From NCBI RefSeq assembly GCF_040581485.1, contig NC_090128.1:17724931-17788930 (forward strand): a stretch of DNA of 64,000 bases. The letters run 5' to 3'. Below, one piece after another: positions 33,862-45,904 of the stretch. Position 1 is the stretch's first letter; each line of letters starts with the position of its first letter. This DNA comes from Linepithema humile. Taxonomy: Eukaryota; Arthropoda; Insecta; Hymenoptera; Formicidae. Below the pieces are notes generated by a model. That model did not search any database. It saw nothing but the letters and a program-made list of their open reading frames with translations, and was not told where the DNA came from. The translations under genes were made by a program, and so were the position numbers.

Positions 33862-34845
33862 TAACATGAATATTACTTTGTGTGTGCGTGCGTGCGTGCG
33901 CGCGTGAGTGCGTGAATAATTATAAGAGACGTTAGAAAAATATAATTTGATAATATTTACAAATATGTAGCCATCCTTGATCCATCAGTTATAATTTCAA
34001 TATTGTCCAATTCTTTTTTTTTCTTTCTTAATTTGAATTTATTGATGCATGTTTTGTATACCTAAAAAATAATTAGGAATATTAATTAATTAGCATAATA
34101 AATAAATAATTAATTATACAAAACTGAATTAAATGCGAAATGAAGAGACATAGGTTTTAATAAATCGTGCTCCGGGTGAAAAAATTTAACAATAAATAAT
34201 TATCTGTCATCATAAAAAATTTAGAAATTTTGTAAATTGTTTTTTAAATTGTGAGAAAATATTCACCAGGGATTTCAGCAGGGTTATTTTCATTAAAAGT
34301 TACACTAGAGATGTCTTGTATAAGTTTTGTTATTGTTTATTTGAAAATATATAAGTATTTATTTTGAAAATAATATTACTAATTATATATTTATGGCTAT
34401 AGAATTTTGAATAAACAACAAATTATTATATTGTTCAAATTTTACTAAAATAATATTGTGTCAAGTATATGAAAACAGAAGATTATAAAAATGACTTGAC
34501 ATATAAAGTATCACATGACAAAAATATATATTAACACAATATCATCGAAGAACATCAAAAGAATATATATAGAAGAACAAAGAACAATATATATTGAATA
34601 TATTAAATATCGCAATTTTTTTAAGTAACAACTTTTTTAAATAACATAACTGTTAAACAATACAACTCTTTTACGTGTTACACATCAAACTAAAAAGATA
34701 TTGCACAAACACAAATAAAATATAAAAGTTTAAATTATTAATTATGATACAAAATAATAGATTTTTTTTTACTTCTTTTTTTTTGGTTTTGAAGTCTCTA
34801 TTAATAAATTTTAATATGTAATATAATCTTATTTTAATAAATAGT
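33862..34845. other. AT-rich non-coding part of the P-element relative
   Basis: Very AT-rich, with a short GT/GC run near 33890. No frame with protein-like composition. Probably the element's region beyond the transposase stop. Confidence 0.5.
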
Positions 34846-35289
34846 TTTAGCAAATAAATGTTTGGAAAATAACAACAAGGATGAGAAAATTGAATAGTGG
34901 ATAAAATTTGCATAAACTTTTGCATAACATTTGTTTCAATAATAATATTAATATTTTCGAAAAATTTGTATGTAATTCTCTGATATAATTAACAAATACG
35001 GCACTTGGTACATATAAACTGTCAAACATATTGTTTGTATTATCATACGTCTTAAAATAAGAATATAAACGAGCTTCATCTAAATTACAATCTTTTGCAG
35101 CTAGTAACGCACATGTATCACACAAATGTTTAATAAAAAGGCGACGCAATAAATATCCGCATATATAAAAAAAAACATTTTCTTCAGTTACTGGCAAATT
35201 ACGATAATCATATTTATCTATATCTGAAGTAATAAATGTTGCTGCTTTTGAAGATGTTTGAAATATTACATTTTGTGTTCTTTTAATGT

Positions 35290-35833
35290 TGTTGCGCCTA
35301 CTATGGTAGCGGTAGGCGCTGCGTATAGATTCGGGATTCGCCGTGCTGGTCAAGGGGGCTTTGGCTCGGAGAGTGTAGAATAATTAGGCACTTCTGAATA
35401 TATATATAGTATAGCTTTTATTTGGTATCTTCTTATTACACTTGTCACCTCACTTATTCGGCGACCGTACTACCGTGGTTACGCGTGTACGCGACGTGTC
35501 GTGCTTCGTCCGGAACTTTGCTGATAAAAACCCGCGGCGCCTTGTGTGCCGCCTTAATTTATACGGATCAGTATTCGGAACACAATGAGACTTGAACTAT
35601 ATCGATCCATTGTGTTACCAAAATGCTGATCTGTTTAACCTACTTTAGACGCAAGTGACACTCGGGCTTCTAAGAACGAGTGCTCGCGTCAGCGCCTAAT
35701 TGTTTAATAATTAAATAACTTTTGTCACAGGATTCTCGAGAAGTGGCCTCGATTAATGGCCTTCTAAATGTTTATTATTGTTATTGCCTAATTAACCTAT
35801 AATTATTACGTTGTGGTCTTTCGACACACAACA
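35290..35833 (-). mobile_element. Solo LTR, 544 bp, inside the P transposase
   Basis: On the plus strand it starts TGTTGCGCC and ends CACACAACA, flanked by ATGT on both sides (35286-35289 and 35834-35837). It is GC-richer than its host gene. Orientation is ambiguous. No coding sequence. Confidence 0.8.
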
Positions 35834-37380
35834 ATGTCCTGACATCGAATTAATATTGACTCTTCATCAGCAGCGCAATTTCCGCTATCTACTTTAATAT
35901 AATCAATAGAAAACAGTTTTTTAAAGCTGTAATAAAATTGCATTGGTGTAGGATTAAATGCATTCCCACTTTGTTTACGTATAGTTCCAAAAAAGTTTTC
36001 CAAGCAGTCTTGATTTAGTCGTCTGGTTAATAAATACTGAATAGGAACTGATGATTGCTGTAAATTTAAATAATTCCATTACTCTAATATAGAATTAATT
36101 GTAATAATCCAACATTTTACTGATTTAACAAAATTTGTTATATTTTTTCCATCTTTTCTAATTACTTTTACACTTTGTAAAAACTGTATTGTTTCATTGA
36201 GAAAAGTAACTTGCTCGTTTGTATTTTTGTATGCTTGTTTATTAGGATTGCTGCTGTAAAGTTTCGAAGAATTTAAAAAATCGAATAACTTATCAAATAT
36301 TCTTATAAAGTCTGCTGTGAAAATGGCTGCTGCAGGTAAAGAACCTAAACTAACATATGTGTTTATACCAGCTGAAACAGAGTGGCTTAATACCTGTGCT
36401 GCATATTTCACTTTTATTTTTTCAAAATTATTAGTGTTAATATGACTATCTTTTAATTTAGGAGCCGCTCTAAATTGTGCCTTTTTATCTATTGTATAAA
36501 AATCTTCTATATGTTTCCATGAAGCAATTTTATCGCTATATACGTAATTGTGTTTATGTAAGTTATTCCTAGTTGCTTTTAACAGATGAGGTGTATCAAA
36601 CATGTAATATATTTTCTCTTTATCTACTGTAAAATATGATTTTCTATTATTAATATTCAATAATTTACTTAATTGATAAAAATTGGAGTCCATATCTGAA
36701 ATAAGACCAACAATTTTTAAACCAATGCTTTTGATCTTTTTAATTGCTTCTTGTATAATTATTAGTAAATCAGATGCTTTCATTGTGGAGTTCAGAAAGA
36801 CATAACTTAATGGTTGTTTCCATGAATGACAGATACCCTTAATCATAATTACTGCTACATTACATGCAGGTAACTGTGAACAATTCTGTGAATATCTTAT
36901 ATCTTCAAAACCTATGACTTTGTCTGTTATTATATTATAAAATAAGTGTGTTTTCAAAGACATTTCATCTATACAAAGTACGCAGTATTTATTAAGTTCT
37001 GACAAAGCATCAATTTTAAATTTTAATATTTGAAATACGTTCTCTTGTAATCCTGGATTTATAAAACAGTTTTGAGTAAATCATTTTAGTGTTGTACAGC
37101 TAGGTAAACAAAATAATTTAGATTTATTTGCTAACTCTTTATTTACTTTAGGACTTGAAAAATATATAGATAAACAATACTGTTTGAATGAAGCGTTATC
37201 GTATCTTCTACCTTTTGCATTTTTTTTAAAGAGGCCTACTTGTGTTTTTACAAATTCGGATGTCTGTTTTGGAAAATATTTGTTTAGTAACATATCTAAT
37301 GTATTGATATCTTCTTTTTTCGCTCTTTTTGCTTGCTGTAATTGCAGTTCCAAATTGGCTATTTTTCTTTTATATCCTCT

Positions 37381-39420
37381 GCGACGTGAACTAGCCTCGG
37401 AATCACGCCAGATCCGAGGGAGCACACCCAGTGGAAATCAGTAACTCGCGGTATCGGCAATAAATGCTCGATTCGGTAACTTACGGTATCAGAAACAGAT
37501 GCTGGATTTGGTAACTCGCGGTACTCCACGCTCGTCGGGAGCAAGGTAACTCACGAAATCGGCAATAACTGCACGATTCGGTAACTCGCGGTATTCCACG
37601 CTCGTCGGGAGCAAGGTAACTCGCGAAATCGGCAATAACTGCACGATTCGGTAACTCGCGGTACTCCACAAAATTCGGGAGCAAGGTAACTCACGCGATA
37701 TCGGTAACCGGAAATGGGCGCCAGGTGCGAGTAATCGCACCGCGGTATCGGTAACTTCGATATTTCTCTAAAATTGCTCGGCTGCTCCCCGCTTAGTATA
37801 TGGCAGAGGGGCGCAGTTCTTTTATTTAATGTTAGATATCTGGAGTGAGAGGCGAACGCAAGAACAACTCAATAATTAAAATTTAACAATGATGTATTTC
37901 AGTGATTTGGTTACAAAGGTAAAGATGTGTAGCGTTCGGCCTGAGCCGATACGGCGGAAACAGTTCAATGCGGTCGTAAGGCCACTCGCCTAATAAATTC
38001 GGTAGCAAGAATAAAGTGCGCTAATTACATGAAATCGCGGCAACGCGAACACGATAATTCGCAGCCGATCCGACAATAACCAGCAAAACAAATAACTTAT
38101 CTTACGATTATCCGACGCGGCCAGTGAAGGCCAAATAAATAGACTTTAAACGACGGTATCCTAACGGCCAGAAATGAGATGTCGCGGAACGGCTATTTTT
38201 CGCGGGCTTTCCCGTTTCTCGCCGAGACGCTAACTTTACGGTAACCGCAATCTCGCGGAGAACGTTCTCGGATCAAAATCCGCCCGCGGACATTCACCCA
38301 CGGTACTTCCGGTACGGCGATAACGCGACAAAACGGTAACGGAGCGGTATCACAAGAAAGACGGTAGCAATCGGTATCTTCCAAAAAGACGGTAACGGTA
38401 GAACGGTACGGTAACTAAACGAACGGTAAACGAAACGGCAACGAGAAGAGACTGTCGGCGCTTAATTCTCGCAAGACGGAGAGACTGTTACGCGATATCC
38501 GGAGCCGGCTGGACATGCGGTAATTGAGCGTAATTGAGCGCTCACGGTATCAAAAACTACGGTTAATGGTGTGAGAGACACTACATATAAAACAAACTCA
38601 CGCTACTAGCCATCACCGGACGGAACTCTACAGCTACCCGAGAGGCGGCTTACAATGAGTGGACGTCTTCGGCGTCTTCGGTGTCGTCGGGCTGAGTCCT
38701 GGATGTCGTCCTCGCGCACTTGCGGCACACCGAACAGTTGCTCTTCTCGGCTCTGCACGTAGGTTCTCTCCAAATCCGCGTCGCCTTCCTGCGCATCCTG
38801 CCGATTTTCCGAAAAGGTGGGCCCCTGAGAACCGCCCACAGTTCATCCAGGGCGCCCCCCCCCCCCGCTCTCTGTGGTTTCCTCAAATTCTTTGGCCGAT
38901 AATGTATTGATGAGTCGATGTTCCCGGAAGAGACTGGTTAGGCTGGCCGGGCTATACTCCGGTCCTTCCGAGTGCAGCATCTTCGGGGCCCTCGAAGCCG
39001 TCTGCAGCCGGGCGAGGTTCGCTGCTGCGTGTCTCTGCGCTTCTTTGATTTTGGCTAAAACCAGAGCGGAGTTAGATAGGGCTTGGATGGCGGAGGCGAC
39101 GGAATCGCGGTACCTGACCTTTTGCTGTGGGGTCACTAACGCGTGACACCCTTCGATGATCCCCCGGCGTCCGGTCTTCCTGGCGATGCTGCATCTTCGC
39201 CCTGAGGCACAAAACACGCAACGCCGCGCGCACGGGGTCTCGCCTTACAACTTAAAAAACGATATTAACGACATAAAACGGGAATGATAATACAAACAAC
39301 GCGCAAAGATTGTGGAGTCTCGCGGGTTGCTCTCTCCACGTGAGGAGCAACACCAGGACTCTTTGCTCCCTCGGCCGGGCTATCGCCCTTGTGACGGCGC
39401 TCGAAAAGCGTCACGTCACC
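37381..39420 (-). mobile_element. 2-kb transposon, copy 1 (in P transposase)
   Basis: Ends GCGACGTGAA and, inward from the right, GGTGACGTGAC form an imperfect terminal inverted repeat. A perfect 5-bp duplication CCTCT lies at 37376-37380 and 39421-39425. The left 350 bp holds direct repeats of about 60 bp (CGGTAACTCGCGGTACTCCA units). The right 850 bp codes a small basic protein. A second copy is at 52038-54016. Superfamily is not recognised; the small coding capacity suggests it depends on another element's transposase. Confidence 0.85.
38650..39217 (-). CDS. Small protein of the 2-kb transposon, copy 1; frame slips at G12
   Basis: A frame from 39217 (MFCASGRRCSIARK...) reads Ala/Arg/Leu-rich helix-like sequence to the run of 12 C's at 38855-38866 (G12 on the coding strand) and stops soon after. 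A second frame beginning just after the run continues (DELWAVLRGPPFRK...CSVCRKCARTT) to 38650. The two together would be about 190 residues, so either the run is a slippage site or the gene is frameshifted. The tail has Cys-x2-Cys-x2-Cys (CSVCRKC), possibly metal-binding. No family recognised. The nucleotide sequence is identical to copy 2 throughout. Confidence 0.5.
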
Positions 39421-40007
39421 CCTCTTATCTGTTGATAAAGTTGTGCTTTTCGTGGCAATAAAGAAGATAGTGATAAAGGTGTTTGTGTTCCTGATTCTGA
39501 TACTTTTGCTATTGCTTCGTCTATATGTATTACATCCAGGTCCCTTTTATTGAATGTAGTTATATCTAATACAGTATTTTTTTCTTGTGTATTTTCGATA
39601 TTTGAAGTGTTTGTGCAGAGTGTTTCTATATTTGAGCTACTTGAACCTGCCTCTTCATCTGTGAAATAATATTTTATCATGTTTAACATTATTTTAATGC
39701 TATACATATTGTATTATTTGAAAATAACTTACCATTATTTTTCATATTACTTGGAATTAAGTTAATATTACTTGGAATGGCATGTGGCTGTAACTTTGTT
39801 TTTTCATAATTTAAAAACATTATTTGTAAAATGCAGTTTACATATTATAGGCGTATTGCCCAAAGGATTTGTTCGACTCGGTTGAAAGTTTATGAAACCA
39901 ATTTTGTGTTAGAAAAATATAATTTATTTTTTGTGTCAGAGAATGAGTAAATGTACAAGTCTTTTGATTGTGTTTAAATTAATTGATTGCGCCAGAGGCG
40001 CTTTCTC

Positions 40008-40809
40008 TGTAAAAGTGTAAGACCGAGAATTAAAAGAAATATTGACGGGCGCGGTAAGAATTTACCGGCCGCGTCTTAGTATATTGAACGGGTCCTAAAA
40101 AGGACGGTTCAATTGAATCAGCTCGTTGCAGCCCCTTTCCCGGCGTCGGTGGAACTCCGTTCGGAAAATGGTCTTCCGTCTGACAACTGCTCTCTGAGCA
40201 GGCTCTCGGCGGCGAAGTTTGCACGGCCACGGAACGAGTCTCCGGTGTGCTGGTAACTGCAACCGTCTCGGCTCTTGGTATTACGGATTGCTCCGTGTAT
40301 CGAGGAGAGAGAGGTCTCCGAATTCGGATGTCGCCTGGTACAAGAGTGTCCCTTGGTGGTCGAGTCAACCGGACGCAGAATTCTAGTGGAATTAAATTCC
40401 AAGCTAGAGACTGAGGAGGTGACGGCGAAGCTGGAGTATCCGCGGGCCGCTTGGTTGAAATGTGCGGCCGATGCTGGGACTCTGTTTTCCTTTTACGTGC
40501 CTTGCGAGGCAGCGTGAGAAAAACTGCGAGACAATTTGCCTCTGGTTAAATTCTGCTAAAGCAGAGTACGACTCAGATCAAGGGCCCTTGGAGAGAGCTC
40601 GCCTTGAAGCGAGTGAGTGAGGAAAGATCTGCGGAGCAGCTCTTTTATATCTCTTTGATCAAAGCTTGATCGCGAGAGAGCTCTTCACCGCCTGCACAAC
40701 CTGGTGGTGTCTCCGCAAGCTCATAACTCGGTAGAAGACCTGCGGCGCGTAGCGGCGCCGCGGCGTATTATGCCGCGTCAGTGTAGCGGTGTGGCGGTGA
40801 GCCGCCACA
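40008..40809 (-). mobile_element. LTR-type repeat, copy B (empty site for Transib)
   Basis: On the minus strand it starts TGTGGCGGCTCACCGCCACA and ends near TTACACTTTTACA, with a TATAAAAGAGC box near 40645. It aligns with copy A at 827-5724 but lacks the Transib insertion: GCTCG at 40597-40601 is uninterrupted. No target duplication is visible. It lies within the decayed 5' part of the P transposase gene. Confidence 0.65.
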
Positions 40810-41519
40810 CATATTCTATAATTATTATAAAGTTGTATGGCAGTCTTTAAAAGCAATTCTTCTCGACCACAGATTAATGCCCACAATTTTGACCTTTAAA
40901 CAATAGCTTTTTTATGTTTCTACATATTTCAAATTTTTGTTATATACCAATAACAATAAAATTTTTCACATTTTGATCGTATTAAATAAAAACGTAAAAA
41001 AATATTACTTGCATTGTTTAACAATTGATTATAAAACATGATTTAAAAATTTAATCAAATTTAATTATAATGCAGATTATTTTAAAATTGGTTTAATATT
41101 TGAACACAATTCATGCAATTTGCTTTAAAAGCTACAGTAAATGCAAGACAAGTAACATAATAAACTAAATAGATAATTTCTTTAATTTAATAATAAACTA
41201 ACCTTTCTGCATCTTTCGGGAATCTAAACAAAGTTTCTTTTATCCCACGTTTATTACTCGTTGCACTTTGGCAGCTTTTTACACAACAACGATGTCCGCC
41301 TCTTTCACTCATATTGATTCACTATCATTTAACTATATATATATTTCTTTATAAAGATTTTAAAAAGATGACGATAAAAATAAGAGCACATGGTTCTACG
41401 GCCATATGTTTACAACCGCTATGTTGCTGGTTGTGCGATTCGGTCATGCGCGAGAGACGATTATTAGGACACTTTCTAGCAGAGTGAACCTACTGTGCTT
41501 TCTTATACTGTGACGAGAG

Positions 41520-42153
41520 CCTTCGTTCTCCCGTAACAGAAAGAAAATATTTATTTATGCCGGTTCTTTATTGCTCAATCGCGGCTGTAAGTTTGCGCTG
41601 GAAATAAAAGATCTGCCTCGTGGGTTTCACCAGTTCTTTATTGACAGTTACACCCGATGATCAGTCTAGACAACGAACTCATTCGCGCGTTCGCATTACA
41701 AAGTCTTTCGTCGCGTTACACTCGCATTGTACGTCCGTGCTCGCTGCTCTCTCGTCTCGGACTCTGCCAGGACATGTAGCAACCGGCACGTAGTCGACGC
41801 TAGCTGCCGAAAAGCTGCCTATCAGCGATCAACACCGCGAGCTTGGTAACAAGCTGCCAATCGCATTAGGCGTTAGAAAATACAACTACTCGTTTTTCGG
41901 CGATTTTTTATACGGACGCGAACCAACCGCTTGAAGGCCGCTTCGCTTGGAACAAACAGCGGCAAAAGAAAGGCCAACGATTCTCGAAGCTTCGAACAAA
42001 TTCTTGCTTTGTTACTTGTAATCCTGAACATACCGCCCGCCTTGCATGCAGAACGGATGCGAAATTTTCCTAACTTAATGAACGCTGAACACGGGCCAAG
42101 ACTGATCGATACGGCGATACTTATAACTAATTAACAATTAACGCAACTTATAA
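41520..42153. other. Sequence outside the P element, BEL 3' side
   Basis: No supported gene. The position directly downstream of the BEL pol remnant (minus strand) suggests retroelement 3' untranslated or LTR sequence, but no matching second LTR was found in the window. Confidence 0.4.
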
Positions 42154-44308
42154 CTAACGAAACGGCTGAATCACTCTTCGTGATTTACAGGCAGCCGACA
42201 GAGTTGAGTGATCGAGTTGAGTCAGTTGAGTGAGGGCAAGTACTGATTCCTCCGGAAGCGCAACTAGCGGTCGGCTTATCAAAAAATGGCCCGGCGTTAG
42301 CGCGGACAGGTCGCTCGGATCATCGCTTAGAACCACAATTGGACGCAAATTTAAGCACGCTTCGATCTGACAGAGAAACGTCGCGAATTCAGTCTGGGAG
42401 AGAGTACGCGCTTTCATGATTCTGCGAAGATGCGCTTTGAGGATCTTTAACCGCCCGCCATGACGGAGTAAAGAATTTACCCCAATGAACGGGCTTAAAG
42501 CTTTCAACGGGCTTGATTGAGATACTAAAGAATTCTTCTTCAGTGACTTTAATTCAGAAGCGAATGATCTTCGCTGAACGTATCGAAGCCAGAAAAGTTC
42601 GGCTTTAAGAAACTTGTCGGTGTTTAAACATACAGAGACAAAGGACTGAGCTTCTTCCTTTTGTCTCGAGCGTACGACGAATCTGCGTACGTACGCGGTA
42701 ATACGAACTAACTTGTTCCAACTGGAACATCGATGAAGCAGATCCCACTCGTTATTGCCTTCCACGCGAAGGGCGACTGACTTGCGGGTCTCCGTTAATA
42801 CGAGCTGAGCAACGTCGTGCTCAACTGATCTAGAAACATCATGAATTGGCCATGATAGCAAAGGTTGACGAAGCCACGAAGGCTCCGTCCACCACAGCGG
42901 ATGTGGCAATAGTTCCGACGCCGATAAACAGCGCGATCGGCCGAATTTCTTTTGAAGAGACATGATTCCATCGCACTAAAGATAAATTATTTTGTATTTC
43001 TGACACTCGATTGGCCACGTAGGTGGTCCAGTTCGAAGCATGTTGGTGCAACCATGCCAGAGTGATAGTAGAATCCGTCCAGCCATAGATAGGCGTCAAA
43101 AGGATTCGCAAAGAGTTCAGAATCCACTTAATGAGTCTACTGAGAAGTACGACAGCATTGAGCTCCAGTCGCGGAATGCAAACTGTTTTGACGGGAGCAA
43201 CTTTGGTTTTTGCAACTAGTAGTCGAACGTGAACGATTGGCGAGTCATCCGACGGACGCCAAAGAATTTTCTGATAGTCCGCATCGAGCGGATGTATTCG
43301 TATCTGACGGAACATTTTTGCGATGTCCGCCGTGTAAACGTAGCACCACTGGCGCCATCGTAACAGTACAGCAGGAAGATCCTGTTGTAATTTCGGTCTG
43401 ATCAACAAATTATCGTTTAAAGAAGAGCCGTTCCGTGTTTTGCAGGATGCATTGAACACGACTCTTCATTTTGTAGTGCAGCTAGCTTCACGTAAGACAG
43501 AATGATGCGGTATGTAAACCGGAACAAAATCGATTCTGTCTGAGCTAGCTACAGGTTTCATGTGCCCGAGAGAGCGATATTCCTCTAGGAAGTCGCGATA
43601 TTGTGAACTTAGCTCGGCACGAGATTGTAGCCTTTTCTCTAGACTCTCATAGCATGAGAGGGCAATAGGCAAAGTGTCTCCGACTTCGAAGGGCGGAGCG
43701 TGTTTAAAGGACAGTCGAACAACATATCGTCCATCCTTCGCGCGACTATGAGTGTCGCAGAAATGTCTTTCGCATCTCTCTTACTCCTCAGTGAGAGGTG
43801 GCGACAGAGAGATCTCCTCGTGCTCCCAGAATTTCTGAAGCAACGAGTCAACGTCTTGCGAAAGAACGCAATTTAATACAGCAGCTTCCTCAGAAGCTGA
43901 GTCTCGTTTACCGGTAGGTCCGGACAAGATCCAACCGAGAGCGGTCGATTGTGCGGTCGGCGTACCGAGCGGACCTTGACGCACATCGTTCTTCAAGAGA
44001 GAACCATAAATGTCGGCACTGCTCAACATATGAATTCGGTGATGACTAGAAGAATCAGGATCGGCAAGAGACAATCCTCGCAGATGAGGCCACGACTCGA
44101 CAGACTGAATTCGCGATGCAGCGTAAGAAGTAATGCGTTGAAAGACGTAGGCCGTCACGGGAAACGCAGGTTTAGACAGCGCACACGGCGTTAAAGTCAA
44201 GAGTATGCGTGATTTCGCCGAACCCGTAAACCGTTCACCGAAACACTTAATCTGCAGATCGGCTGGCTGACGCAGCGCTTGACAAAGGGACTCAGTAGTT
44301 ATACTATG
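42154..44308 (-). pseudogene. BEL/Pao pol remnant with internal deletions
   Basis: From right to left: a BEL protease-like start (ITTESLCQALRQ, HLRGLSLADP, TALGWILSGP); the pre-RT region (YRDFLEEYRSLGHM, PHHSVLREAS); and an in-frame TGA at 43466-43468. Then comes reverse transcriptase up to YTADIAKMFRQIRI and KILWRPSDDSP. The frame then jumps to RNase-H-side sequence (KTKVAPVKT...IPRLELNA), so the YVDD active site is deleted. A tail of the integrase region (LSQTEFATFLCQIEACLNLRP...LTPGHFLISRP) ends at 42154, with another deletion before it. It cannot work. The corresponding gag lies at 62.2-63.4 kb in the same orientation. Confidence 0.85.
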
Positions 44309-44376
44309 GGGGTTCTAACTCAGGGATCTGAGGGGGTGCGCGGGGGAAGAGGGGAAGAGGGGTATCGGATAACAGT

Positions 44377-44860
44377 GGAGGGGGTAATGACGTCTTCGTT
44401 TTTGGAGGAGAGGAGGTAAATGTGGAGTGGTGGGGGTATCAGATTACAATAATTCCCGGAAGATAAGGATTGTTAATACAAATCGCAAGATAAGGATTCC
44501 CGGAAAAGATAAGGATTGTTTATTGGAAAGAGAACTGTTTATTGGTGCAGGTTTTTTTTTCTACGCATCAAAGTAGAGCGCCATGTTGTCAGAATCATTA
44601 TGTTTATAGTATGCAGGTTCGTGCAGATTTACGGATTGCGTCATCGCTGTATTTTAGAACAAAGAGGCAGCATTTGAGCGCCGTTTCTTAGAGGGTGTGA
44701 TAATGATTGTTAATACAAATTGTAGGCATCACCATGTTGCTAGATGCGTCATCGTGTTTGGAGGAGAGGAGGTAATTTTGGAATGGTGGGGGGTATCAGA
44801 TCACAATAATTCACGGAAGAGATAAGATAAAGATTGTTAATGCAAATATGAGCCATCGAT
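44377..44860. repeat. Imperfect direct repeat near the left edge of the element
   Basis: About 110 bp at 44377-44490 recurs at 44745-44860 (shared phrases TTTGGAGGAGAGGAGGTAA, GGGTATCAGATNACAATAAT and AAGATTGTTAAT). G-rich purine runs precede it (44330-44360). Repeated purine-rich sequence near an end fits a terminal region of a linear element, but is not proof. Confidence 0.7.
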
Positions 44861-44892
44861 AGTTTTAATCAATGTCGTGTGCAACAAGCGGG

Positions 44893-44900
44893 TATATAAG
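44893..44900 (+). promoter_or_regulatory. TATA box, accessory gene 1
   Basis: TATATAAG in GGGTATATAAGGTCC. It lies 41 bases before the ATG at 44934, so an upstream in-frame ATG at 44877 would precede the transcription start and is unlikely to be used. Confidence 0.65.
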
Positions 44901-44933
44901 GTCCATCATGACCAAGTCGAGGTAACAGTCGAA

Positions 44934-45197
44934 ATGTTCATCGCGCTATTGGACGAACGTGACATTCTGAGCTTGTCCGCGGAGCAATTAGACATCGTGC
45001 CGAAAGTGATTCTTATAAAAAACTTTGCTCGGTTTGTGGATCACGTGTGGGATAGGCTACCGGATCATTTAAGAGCGGATCCGGAAGTGCAAGGTTATCG
45101 TCGGTGCTCGTTGCACTACAACCAGTCGTGGCAGCGTGACCACATCGACGGGCCCCCACCGTACAGGAAAGATTGCACTCTGTGCAAACTGAAATAG
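44934..45197 (+). CDS. Accessory protein of unknown function, 87 residues
   Basis: Begins MFIALLDERDILSLSAEQLD. The start was chosen from the TATA position. The sequence is mostly helical in character and acidic, then has a His/Cys-rich tail (RCSLHYNQSWQRDH...CTLCK) that could bind metal. The stop TAG is the last codon before a good donor-like AG-GTAAAG, and 45299 begins another frame after an acceptor-like TTATTACAG, so a longer spliced form with a lost codon is possible. No family recognised. Together with the next gene it forms the leftmost rightward unit of the viral-type element. Confidence 0.5.
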   Translation: MFIALLDERDILSLSAEQLDIVPKVILIKNFARFVDHVWDRLPDHLRADPEVQGYRRCSLHYNQSWQRDHIDGPPPYRKDCTLCKLK

Positions 45198-45298
45198 GTA
45201 AAGTACACATTTTTAAAATATCTTTAATACACATTTTTCGAATGCGTAATAACTAATTGGATATTTTTTTATTTTAATAATTTTTATTTATTACAGAG

Positions 45299-45904
45299 AT
45301 GGAAGACAGTCTCATCTTACGAGAGGAAAATCTGAGTACTCTCACAGATTGGTTAACAACATGTCGGGAATGTAGAAGGAAATATAAAAACAGTGAGGAA
45401 ATAATTGAAAAGTATACAACATTTCCTGCATTCATTAAACCATATATTCCGGATACTATATTTTAACAACAATTTATCGAATGGACGAGTGAAATTGACG
45501 ACAGTGTACTAGAATATTCCGAGGAGGAATTTTCGACGTTTTTAATAGAATCTATCCTACCGATATTGATGGAAAAGTTGTGCTCGTTATGCGCTCAGGA
45601 TAGTCTAATATCAAGGATCTCTTCACACTACTGTGACTACATATATTATATGATACCGAAGCAGTATAGATCAGCGATACTGGAAAAAATTAGAAAAATG
45701 CATCCAGAGGTGCCGACATCGATACATTTGCACAAAGTACACACAACTCCTCAACATCAAACATCGATCGTACACATTTTGCAGAACCGGGAGAACGGAG
45801 TATGCAACACCTCAGTGCAAGAAAAGAATGAACAATGTTTTTGTAGAACCGGGATAACGGAGTATACAACACTGAACCATGTATGTGGAACTAATTATTT
45901 TTAA
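45299..45904 (+). pseudogene. Accessory gene of unknown function with one in-frame stop
   Basis: From ATG 45299 the frame reads MEDSLILREENLSTLTDW with a CRECRRK motif, meets TAA at 45464-45466, and continues in the same frame to 45904. The continued part includes an acidic stretch (EYSEEEFSTF), a CSLCAQD Cys pair, and a Tyr-rich segment. The open continuation of about 145 codons argues for one gene with a nonsense change. No homologue recognised; spacing suggests a paralogous layout to the preceding gene. Confidence 0.45.

Larger units (their letters stand above)
34847..41312 (-). pseudogene. P-element (THAP9-like) transposase, heavily interrupted
   Basis: The first exon near 41217-41312 encodes a THAP zinc-finger start (CCVKSCQS...LFRFPKD). 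Downstream pieces, all minus strand, are: a polar linker (39426-39707); a coiled-coil (GYKRKIANLELQLQQAKR, 37084-37380); the RNase-H-like core with CVLCIDEMSLK and GLISDMDSNFY (36082-37080); ENFFGTIRKQ with the expected Glu (near 35990); and an ENVFFYICGYLLRR C-terminal module (near 35170). Breaks are an in-frame TGA at 37081-37083, TAA at 36079-36081, a solo LTR, and a 2-kb transposon between linker and coiled coil. Both insertions leave the frame continuous if they and one target copy are ignored. The second part of the THAP domain is lost or scrambled near 39850-40880. Confidence 0.85.
31817..41512 (-). mobile_element. P-element relative with nested insertions
   Basis: Terminal inverted repeats of 31 bp agree at 30 positions: left CACAGTATAAGAAAGTACAG, right, inward, CACAGTATAAGAAAGCACAG. 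ACGAGAG is repeated directly outside both ends (31810-31816 and 41513-41519), 7 of the usual 8 bases for this superfamily. Inside is a THAP-type transposase on the minus strand. Later arrivals are solo LTRs at 32316-33857 and 35290-35833, a 2-kb transposon at 37381-39420, and an LTR-type repeat at 40008-40809. Net length is about 4.8 kb. Confidence 0.85.

Noticed and set aside
38650..39146. Plus-strand open frames over the 2-kb transposon (for example 38659-38910 and 38874-39146) as genes
   Set aside because: They are the mirror of the minus-strand coding region, have no domain and arise from its GC-rich composition; the same holds for copy 2 near 53257-53744.
44297..44330. AGTTATACTATGGGGGTTC as the Polinton terminal repeat
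   Set aside because: BEL-like protease sequence (SITTESL) is still readable through 44305, so these bases belong at least partly to BEL, and no mirrored copy is found near 62.2 kb.
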